Positions 7,889 through 13,802 of a DNA stretch of 15,571 nt are shown here, piece after piece. A model generated the notes under the pieces. It made no database searches, was not told the origin of the DNA, and worked only from the letters and a program-made list of their open reading frames with translations. The translations under genes and the position numbers were made by a program. Numbering within the stretch: the stretch's first letter is position 1; each line of letters begins with the position of its first letter. The DNA is from an uncultured Eudoraea sp. (GTDB taxonomy: Bacteria > Bacteroidota > Bacteroidia > Flavobacteriales > Flavobacteriaceae), in the NCBI GenBank assembly GCA_905479615.1, contig CAJQNH010000234.1, forward strand, positions 1 through 15,571, written 5' to 3'.

Positions 7889-9994
7889 TTATTTAAGTTG
7901 ATTTAATACTTGCTCAATATCTGTGGTTGGTAACTTGCAGGAACCATGTTCGCAGAGGTAAATAAGCGTACTATTTGCTACAAATCTGTTTTGAATTAGT
8001 GATAACCCGCTCTCTTCTGTGGCCCCGGCAAATACGGCGTTGGGCAGATAGGATTGTTGCATGGTACTCGCTGTTTTCATATAGTCTTCCCCAACGATGC
8101 TTATTTCGTAAAAAGGTTTTTGAAAATACAATACCAGATGAAGCCAATTTGCATAACTGGCGGTATCTTTCTCAAAACTTTGCTGCAGATTCATAACCAT
8201 TTGTTGTGCAATGTTTTCATAATTTTCATCGGGAAAAAACCGGGATAATTTAAATAGATTTTTAGCCATAATGGAATTGGATGATGGGATAACATTATCC
8301 GCCATTTCTATAGTTCTTCTGATAATAAATGAATCTTGTTTGGGTGTGAAGAAAAACAAACCGCTGCGATCATCGGTAAAATTAGCAATACAATAATCTG
8401 ATAATCTTTTTGCCTCATTAAGCCAACGTTCTTCAAAAGTTATTTCATAAAGTCCAATAAAACCATCTATCACCGAAGCATAATCTTCGAGATAACCATT
8501 GATGGTACTTTTCCCGTTTTTATGATTGTGGTAAAGGCTACCATCTTTCTTTATAAATGTTTCCTTAATAAATGTGGCATTTTCTAAAGCCAGATCCAGA
8601 TAAGTATCATTTTTGATAAACCTGTAGGCATCTGTCAATCCTTTTAGCATTAATCCATTCCAGGAGCAAAGGATTTTATCATCTAATCTGGGGCGATCTC
8701 TTTTTTCCCTATGTTCCTTCAAGATTTGTTTACATTCTGCAATCACTACGTTCAATTCTATAACAGAAAGCTTGTGTTTTTGAGCTATTGCCTCGTCTGA
8801 TTCATCTCTTATAAATACATAGTTACCATGCTCCCAAAGTCCAAAGTCATTTATGTTGTAATAGTCTTTGAATAGCTCAAAGTTATCGGCAAGAAGGGTC
8901 TGTAATTCTGCTTTCTGCCATACATAAAATGCACCTTCTTCTAATTCCCCGGTTTCATTCAGGCTATCGGCATCCAGGGAGGCATAGAAAGCATTTGAGC
9001 TATCCATAAGCTCTGAGGTAACAAAGGCAATTGTTTCTTCAACAACCTTCTTATAAAGTGGGTTTTTCGTTATAGCATATGCTTTGGAATATAGACTTAT
9101 TAATTGGCCATTGTCATATAGCATTTTTTCAAAATGTGGGACATGCCATTTGCCGTCCACAGAGTATCTTGAAAAACCACCTCCCAGATGATCAAAAATT
9201 CCTCCATAAGCCATTTTCGTAAGTGTTAAATTCACATACTCCAGAAGGTCATCATCTTTTCTGGTAATAGCATAATGCAATAAAAAATCTAAGTTGCCGG
9301 GCATCATGAATTTGGGAGCCCGGTTGTAACCCCCATAATTGTGGTCAAAATAGCGAGACCATTTTTTAACCGAATCATCTAATTGATCCTCAGTTAAAAT
9401 TTGAGAATTGGAGCCAACTTCGACAAGATTAATTGCCTTAATTCCTTCAGCGAGGTCTTTGGCATATCCATTTATTTTATCGGGCTGTTCCTGGTAAAGT
9501 CTGGTGAGTTCTTTTAAAACCTTCATCCAGTCATCTTTCTTTACATAAGTAGCTCCCCAGAATGGACGCCCGTCTGGTAAGGTAACCACATTTAAAGGCC
9601 ACCCACCTCTTCCTGTCATCATTTGAACTGCATCCATATAAAGATGATCTATATCGGGGCGCTCTTCCCGGTCTATTTTTATATTTATAAAATGTTCGTT
9701 CATCAAATTTGCCACTTCTTCATCTTCGAAGCATTCTTTTTCCATGACATGGCACCAATGACAGGCAGCATAACCTATACTTATGAGCACTAACTTATTT
9801 TCATTTTTGGCTTTCTCCAGGGCTGCTGGGCTCCAGGGTTCCCAGTTTACGGGGTTATGAGCATGTTGCAGCAGATATGGGCTACTTTCGTTTATCAGTG
9901 CATTGGTATGTTTGTGTATCATGGTTTCTTTTTTTTGAGAGCAGCCATTTAGGGTAATTAAGAGTAAAAATATAGTAGTTCTGAAATTGGCCAT
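7889..9994 (-). CDS. Thioredoxin-domain (DUF255/SSP411, YyaL-type) protein with lipoprotein signal
   Basis: A 701-residue member of the SSP411/YyaL family. An N-terminal thioredoxin-like domain (about residues 30-190) precedes a long alpha/alpha-toroid region resembling N-acylglucosamine 2-epimerases and glycosidases. Family landmarks are N-E-S-S-P-Y-L-L-Q-H-A-H-N-P-V-N-W, the redox motif C78-H-W-C81, the stretch K-I-D-R-E-E-R-P-D-I-D, and G-R-G-G-W-P-L-N-V. The exact biochemical role of the family is not established. The N-terminus M-A-N-F-R-T-T-I-F-L-L-L-I-T-L-N-G-C18 is a lipobox-type signal, so the protein is probably a periplasm-facing lipoprotein. The ATG at 9994 is preferred over a TTG six bases upstream because it is an ATG and fits the signal peptide. 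A TAnnTTTG box ends just before it. Length is normal for the family. Confidence 0.93.
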   Translation of the reverse strand: MANFRTTIFLLLITLNGCSQKKETMIHKHTNALINESSPYLLQHAHNPVNWEPWSPAALEKAKNENKLVLISIGYAACHWCHVMEKECFEDEEVANLMNEHFINIKIDREERPDIDHLYMDAVQMMTGRGGWPLNVVTLPDGRPFWGATYVKKDDWMKVLKELTRLYQEQPDKINGYAKDLAEGIKAINLVEVGSNSQILTEDQLDDSVKKWSRYFDHNYGGYNRAPKFMMPGNLDFLLHYAITRKDDDLLEYVNLTLTKMAYGGIFDHLGGGFSRYSVDGKWHVPHFEKMLYDNGQLISLYSKAYAITKNPLYKKVVEETIAFVTSELMDSSNAFYASLDADSLNETGELEEGAFYVWQKAELQTLLADNFELFKDYYNINDFGLWEHGNYVFIRDESDEAIAQKHKLSVIELNVVIAECKQILKEHREKRDRPRLDDKILCSWNGLMLKGLTDAYRFIKNDTYLDLALENATFIKETFIKKDGSLYHNHKNGKSTINGYLEDYASVIDGFIGLYEITFEERWLNEAKRLSDYCIANFTDDRSGLFFFTPKQDSFIIRRTIEMADNVIPSSNSIMAKNLFKLSRFFPDENYENIAQQMVMNLQQSFEKDTASYANWLHLVLYFQKPFYEISIVGEDYMKTASTMQQSYLPNAVFAGATEESGLSLIQNRFVANSTLIYLCEHGSCKLPTTDIEQVLNQLK

Positions 9995-9997
9995 AAG

Positions 9998-10005
9998 CAA
10001 AGTTA
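9998..10005 (-). promoter_or_regulatory. Candidate -7 promoter box of the DUF255 gene
   Basis: On the minus strand TAACTTTG fits TAnnTTTG exactly and ends three bases before the ATG at 9994. Transcription would start at or next to the start codon, giving a leaderless message. The expected -33 site falls in the T-run of the dodecin terminator. Position and consensus are the only evidence. Confidence 0.4.
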
Positions 10006-10023
10006 CTACTAATTAAAGAGCAT

Positions 10024-10048
10024 AAAAAAAGCGCCATATAGGCGCTTT
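10024..10048 (-). terminator. Intrinsic terminator after the dodecin gene
   Basis: A perfect 8-bp stem, AAAGCGCC (10028-10035) with GGCGCTTT (10041-10048), closes a 5-base loop. Read leftward it is followed by a run of T. It begins 18 bases after the dodecin stop and ends the NifU/dodecin transcript. Confidence 0.85.
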
Positions 10049-10065
10049 AAATTTTTTGAGATTGT

Positions 10066-10266
10066 CTACTTTACTTCGAAAGTGATTTTAACATTAACAC
10101 GATAGTCATCTATTTTGCCATCTTTAACTGTCGCGCTTTGTTCATTAACATATACAGAACGTATATTATTGACGGATTTTGATGCGTGAGCAACCGCTTT
10201 TTCTGTGGCATCTTCCCAACTCTCATTCGAATTTGCTAGTATTTCAATAACTTTTAAAACTGACAT
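10066..10266 (-). CDS. Dodecin-family protein
   Basis: A 66-residue protein of the dodecin family, small proteins that assemble into hollow dodecamers; characterised members store or buffer flavins. The pattern M-S-V-L-K-V-I-E-I-L, then E-S-W-E-D-A-T-E-K-A-V-A-H-A-S-K-S-V-N-N-I at about residues 15-35, then D-G-K-I-D-D-Y-R-V-N-V-K-I-T-F-E-V, corresponds to the strand-helix-strand-strand dodecin fold, and the length is exactly typical. The Trp and Gln that stack on and contact flavin in well-studied dodecins are not seen: the only Trp is W17, and the Gln position reads R56. Flavin binding is therefore uncertain. The gene lies 68 bases downstream of the NifU gene, on the same strand, and is closed by a strong terminator. 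Confidence 0.92.
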   Translation of the reverse strand: MSVLKVIEILANSNESWEDATEKAVAHASKSVNNIRSVYVNEQSATVKDGKIDDYRVNVKITFEVK

Positions 10267-10334
10267 AATACTTGTTTTTAGTGTTACGTTAAGGTAGCAA
10301 ATAAAAAGCTAAGGGACAATAATTTAATGCTAAA

Positions 10335-11237
10335 TTATCCGTTCAGCGCGACCACTTCAGATACCTTATCTCCCATCATATTTTTTAGCATGGTTTCTAT
10401 ACCATTTTTTAAAGTATATGTAGAAGAAGGACAACCACTGCAGGCACCCTGTAAAATAACATTTACCGTTTTGCTTTCTTTCTCATAGGACTGAAAAAGG
10501 ATATTTCCACCGTCACTGGCTACTGCTGGTTTTACATATTCTTCAAGAATGTTAATGATCTCCTGCGAAGTATCATCCAATATTTCGTTATTTGTTTGAA
10601 TATTAGAAGTGATAGCAGAGTTTGCAGTAACTTCTTCAATGGTGACTACTTCATTTCCATCGGCAATAAAATTCCGGATTAATTCTCGAAGTTCCATGGT
10701 TATCTCATCCCATCCGGCGACCTCATATTTCGTGATGGAAACATAGTTTTCATCCATAAAAACCTCTTTTACATAAGGCAGGTGAAATAACTCTTTGGCC
10801 AGATCAGAACCTTTTGCCTCATCAAGATTTTTAAATTCAAACATAGCAGGGACTATTTTTCTATTTGCTACGAATTTCATCACGGCCGGATTTGGAGTGA
10901 TTTCGGCATATATGGTAACAGCTACTTTCTTTGTATCATCTTCTTCAATAACAATAGGTTCCCCGGCATTTAAATATTCAACCAACTGTTGTGCTACCTC
11001 GTCCTTAACCGATGGCCAATCTAGGATGTCAAAGCGTTCCAGGGCTATAAAATTCCCTGAAATATATACTGTTTTTATAAATGGAAGGTGAAATAATTGC
11101 TGAGCCAGTGGAGAATTTTTGGCATCATCTATATTCCTGAATTCGAAATTACTACCATTGGTTAGAAAATGATTAGTCTCAAATTTTAAAATAGACGGGT
11201 TGTTTGTTTCTACTACTGTAATAACGTATTCTTTCAT
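10335..11237 (-). CDS. NifU-like Fe-S cluster scaffold/carrier with two N-terminal Nfu domains
   Basis: A 300-residue protein for assembly or delivery of iron-sulfur clusters in the cytoplasm. The C-terminal NifU domain (about residues 223-295) contains V-A-S-D-G-G-N-I and the cluster-binding C266-S-G-C269. Two Nfu_N-type domains precede it (about 3-92 and 105-197). They repeat each other: N-P-S-I-L-K-F-E and N-P-A-V-M-K-F-V, F-E-F-R-N-I-D-D-A-K and F-E-F-K-N-L-D-E-A-K, and L-F-H-L-P in both. An in-frame ATG at 11306 would add 23 residues, but they are not Nfu-like and would cover a candidate promoter box, so I prefer the ATG at 11237, from which the first Nfu_N domain begins directly. The gene is divergent from the PorP-like gene. 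Confidence 0.93.
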   Translation of the reverse strand: MKEYVITVVETNNPSILKFETNHFLTNGSNFEFRNIDDAKNSPLAQQLFHLPFIKTVYISGNFIALERFDILDWPSVKDEVAQQLVEYLNAGEPIVIEEDDTKKVAVTIYAEITPNPAVMKFVANRKIVPAMFEFKNLDEAKGSDLAKELFHLPYVKEVFMDENYVSITKYEVAGWDEITMELRELIRNFIADGNEVVTIEEVTANSAITSNIQTNNEILDDTSQEIINILEEYVKPAVASDGGNILFQSYEKESKTVNVILQGACSGCPSSTYTLKNGIETMLKNMMGDKVSEVVALNG

Positions 11238-11252
11238 AGTATTTGTTTTCAG

Positions 11253-11260
11253 CAAAAATA
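11253..11260 (-). promoter_or_regulatory. Candidate -7 promoter box of the NifU-like gene
   Basis: TATTTTTG on the minus strand fits TAnnTTTG and ends 15 bases before the preferred ATG at 11237. No good -33 match was found, so support is moderate. It favours the shorter start of the NifU-like protein. Confidence 0.35.
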
Positions 11261-11294
11261 CAACCATTTTCCCTTCCCATACATATATAATAAT

Positions 11295-11325
11295 GTTGTA
11301 TTTCATCCGTTATACTTTATATTTG
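11295..11325 (+). promoter_or_regulatory. Candidate Bacteroidota-type promoter of the PorP/SprF-like gene
   Basis: GTTG (11295-11298) and TATATTTG (11318-11325) are separated by 19 bases, close to the Bacteroidota -33 TTTG / -7 TAnnTTTG arrangement. The ATG lies 33 bases downstream, a normal leader length. This is the best promoter match in the window. Confidence 0.55.
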
Positions 11326-11358
11326 AAAGAAACTGCAATAAACACGCCCTATTCTTAG

Positions 11359-12354
11359 ATGCAAAAACTCCTGTTGATTTTATTTACATATGTAGCTTTT
11401 TCCAGCTCATTGACCGCTCAGGAGGGTGTTCCTGTGTATTTTGATTATTTAGCAGACAATTACTATTTGGTATTCCCCTCTATGGCAGGAATTAGCGAGG
11501 GTGGTAAAATAAGACTCACGGCCAGAAAACAATGGTTTAGTGTGGATGAGGCTCCAAGTTTACAGACACTTAGCGCAAATTACAGGATTCCGGAGAGTTC
11601 AAGTGGTGTAGGGGTTATCATTTTTAATGATGCCAATGGCTATCACTCTCAAACGGGTGCAAAACTAACTTACGCTCATCATTTGCAGTTAGGACCAGAA
11701 ATCAGGATATTAAATCAGCTGTCATTCGGGTTGAGTGCAGGTTTTATTCAAAGTAGTCTTGATGAATCAGAATTCAGGTCGGTTATCCCGGATCCTATAA
11801 TTACAGGCGGGAAAAATAGTGTTGGGTATTTCAATATTGATTTAGGGATGTCCTATAACTATATGGAATTCTATGCAAATTTCGGAGTTTTAAATCTTTT
11901 GGGTACAGGACGAGACCTTTATACAGCTATTGAATTTGATAATTTAAGAAGGTATTTAATTAATGCTGGTTATATCTTTGGCAAAAACTTGTGGAAGGTT
12001 GAACCGTCGGTTCTTTTTCAATTAACAGAATTTACAGAAGAGAAAACCGTGGATATCAATGCTAAGGTATATAGAGAATTAGGTTTCGGTACAATTTGGG
12101 CAGGTCTCTCTTACAGAAGGAGTTTTGATGGCGCCCAATTCCAGGTTGATGGTACTCTTGGAGAACAGAGACTTCAGCTGTTTACACCAATTGTAGGGAT
12201 TAATTATAACAGATTTATGTTCTCCTATAACTATTCTTACCAATCCGGAGATATTCGTTTAGATAACGGAGGATTTCACCAGATTACGCTGGGTTATGAT
12301 TTTGGACCTACCAGGGAAAACAGATACGACTGTTTCTGTCCTAGTGCAAATTAA
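11359..12354 (+). CDS. PorP/SprF-family type IX secretion-associated outer-membrane protein
   Basis: A 331-residue outer-membrane beta-barrel protein of the PorP/SprF family, which is associated with type IX secretion and gliding in Bacteroidota and often helps retain secreted adhesins at the surface. A signal peptide (M-Q-K-L-L-L-I-L-F-T-Y-V-A-F, probably cleaved after A20) is followed by the family opening: a P-S-M-A-G segment (residues 40-44), then R-K-Q-W-F at 56-60 and E-A-P-S-L-Q-T. The rest alternates aromatic and small residues, as expected for barrel strands, and ends in L-G-Y-D-F-G-P and a short tail with two cysteines. The partner genes usually found beside porP or sprF are not adjacent here. 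Its exact role in this organism is unknown. Confidence 0.88.
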   Translation: MQKLLLILFTYVAFSSSLTAQEGVPVYFDYLADNYYLVFPSMAGISEGGKIRLTARKQWFSVDEAPSLQTLSANYRIPESSSGVGVIIFNDANGYHSQTGAKLTYAHHLQLGPEIRILNQLSFGLSAGFIQSSLDESEFRSVIPDPIITGGKNSVGYFNIDLGMSYNYMEFYANFGVLNLLGTGRDLYTAIEFDNLRRYLINAGYIFGKNLWKVEPSVLFQLTEFTEEKTVDINAKVYRELGFGTIWAGLSYRRSFDGAQFQVDGTLGEQRLQLFTPIVGINYNRFMFSYNYSYQSGDIRLDNGGFHQITLGYDFGPTRENRYDCFCPSAN

Positions 12355-12386
12355 AAAAGGGCTTAACAACGTATTCTGCTAAACCC
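12353..12386 (-). terminator. Terminator between convergent genes, probably bidirectional
   Basis: On the minus strand a 10-bp stem with two G-U pairs joins the arms 12377-12386 and 12359-12368 around an 8-base loop, followed by six T. It lies just after the vWA gene in that direction. On the plus strand the same stem has two mismatches but is followed by five T, so it may also serve the PorP-like gene, whose stop it adjoins. Confidence 0.7.
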
Positions 12387-12413
12387 ATTTTTAATAAAAT
12401 TTATAACTTTAGT

Positions 12414-13589
12414 TTATTCCCATTTGTACCTTTTCAGGGCAGCCTGTCTTTTTATAGCCTTTAACATCGCACTTTCAAGCTCTCCTTTTTCCTGTTGGGC
12501 ATGTTCGCTAATATAGATCTCCCGTTTCGCACTCAGTTCCTGTATTTCCTTATGGATTTTGGTTCTTTCTGCCTTTTTCTCACCTATAAATGCAGTTAGC
12601 TCTGCCTTAGACTTATCTCTTAATGCTTTGGGTAATTCCTCTTTTTTTACTGCTGCCACATCAAATTCATCATCTTCAGCTGCATCTATCAGATCCCATG
12701 ACGAATTCTTGTACATCCCAGAACTTTTACTAACTGCCCGTTTCACGGCTACTGCCTCTTCCAATTCCATGGCATTGTTGTCTTGTTGGGACTGTAATTC
12801 CAGTTTTTTGCTTCCCATGGCACCATAAGAAATATAAGTGCTGTTCAGTTTTGAATTTAGTTTAATGATAACATCATCATAAGGAGTATTTATATGAACA
12901 ATCTGTTTATTATGATCTATTGCCATATATTCTCCACCGGTCAGAGTAGCACCCCTTTTCCAATCGGTGTTAATACCTTGCTGATAGTTACCGCAGAATA
13001 TAGTATTTACAATGATTTCTTTTTCTCTGGCATTAGTAACAGCGTCCCTGTAATTAAGTTTCCCCTGAGTAAAAGGCTCATTTCCTGCGATAAATATCAT
13101 TTTTAAATTATCAGGATTTTTTCCCCAGTCTAACTGACGTAATGAAGTTTGAATAACTTCCCCACAGTATTCTTCCCCACCATTTGTACTTAATGAAAAA
13201 AGTTTTTCGGAAATCTCATCCAAGTCACTGCTGAATCCGATAACTTGTTGAATATAGCCTTCCCTTGAAGAAAGGCCGTCATTTCCATATTGGTATAATG
13301 CAATCTGTAGATTAGGCCGGTGTCCATTCCCGCATTTTGCATAAGAGAATTGATTCACAATATCCCATAGCTGAGCTTTGGCCTGATTAATTAACCCGTC
13401 CATACTATTACTTGTATCTAACAGCAGTGCAATTTTTACGGTATTGTTGTCCTTATCTTTTTTGTCGTTCAAAAATTTTTCTGTCTCGGAGGTATTTATT
13501 TCCTCCTTGCTTAGCGGGGTATAACCGAATGCCGTACCAAGAGACAGACTTAAAAGTATAAGACAAATAGTGTGTTTTAAATTTTTCAT
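12414..13589 (-). CDS. Exported von Willebrand factor type A domain protein
   Basis: A 391-residue protein with a signal peptide (about residues 1-22, hydrophobic core I-C-L-I-L-L-S-L-S-L-G). A vWA domain (about 50-250) is recognised from the first MIDAS motif D58-T-S60-N-S62-M after a hydrophobic strand, and from the S-T-N-G-G-E-E loop around residue 135. Where typical MIDAS domains carry an Asp in T-D-G, this protein reads A-G-N-E-P, so metal coordination may differ. The C-terminal third (about 320-391) is charged and probably helical, rich in Lys, Glu and Ala. Three cysteines (86, 142, 199) occur in the mature part. The protein is likely periplasmic or surface-located; vWA domains generally mediate protein contacts, but no partner is encoded next to it. 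The gene is divergent from the sensor kinase and convergent with the PorP-like gene. Confidence 0.85.
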   Translation of the reverse strand: MKNLKHTICLILLSLSLGTAFGYTPLSKEEINTSETEKFLNDKKDKDNNTVKIALLLDTSNSMDGLINQAKAQLWDIVNQFSYAKCGNGHRPNLQIALYQYGNDGLSSREGYIQQVIGFSSDLDEISEKLFSLSTNGGEEYCGEVIQTSLRQLDWGKNPDNLKMIFIAGNEPFTQGKLNYRDAVTNAREKEIIVNTIFCGNYQQGINTDWKRGATLTGGEYMAIDHNKQIVHINTPYDDVIIKLNSKLNSTYISYGAMGSKKLELQSQQDNNAMELEEAVAVKRAVSKSSGMYKNSSWDLIDAAEDDEFDVAAVKKEELPKALRDKSKAELTAFIGEKKAERTKIHKEIQELSAKREIYISEHAQQEKGELESAMLKAIKRQAALKRYKWE

Positions 13590-13748
13590 AATGTTATTTT
13601 TTTAGTGATAATTATTAGCTAAATGTAGGCCCGAACTTTTTCAAAAAAAATGAGGAATGAGCGAAATGAACCCCTGATTGAGTAAACTGGTACAATGATT
13701 GCGTAAAGCCTGTTATTCAGAGATAAACAGACCAGGAATTGAAATAAG

Positions 13749-13764
13749 GGTATTTTTTAATACC
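13749..13764. promoter_or_regulatory. Short inverted repeat upstream of the sensor kinase
   Basis: GGTATT (13749-13754) and AATACC (13759-13764) are perfect inverted arms around TTTT. The site lies 38 bases before the kinase start region, in the 204-base gap between the divergent vWA and kinase genes. It could be a small operator or merely a weak hairpin; no regulator is known for it. Near-consensus -7 boxes TAAGTTTA (13777-13784, plus) and TACATTTA (13627-13620, minus) are in the same gap but each lacks the final G. Confidence 0.25.
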
Positions 13765-13802
13765 GCATAAATCAAGTAAGTTTATCCCTATAAATGCAAA
13801 TC

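Noticed and set aside
10319..10338. 8-bp AT-only hairpin (ATAATTTA / TAAATTAT) at the NifU-like stop codon
   Set aside because: The stem has no G-C pairs and no T-run follows; read-through into the dodecin gene is more likely.
11238..11306. N-terminal extension of the NifU-like protein from the ATG at 11306
   Set aside because: The extra 23 residues do not resemble the Nfu_N domain and would span a candidate promoter box.
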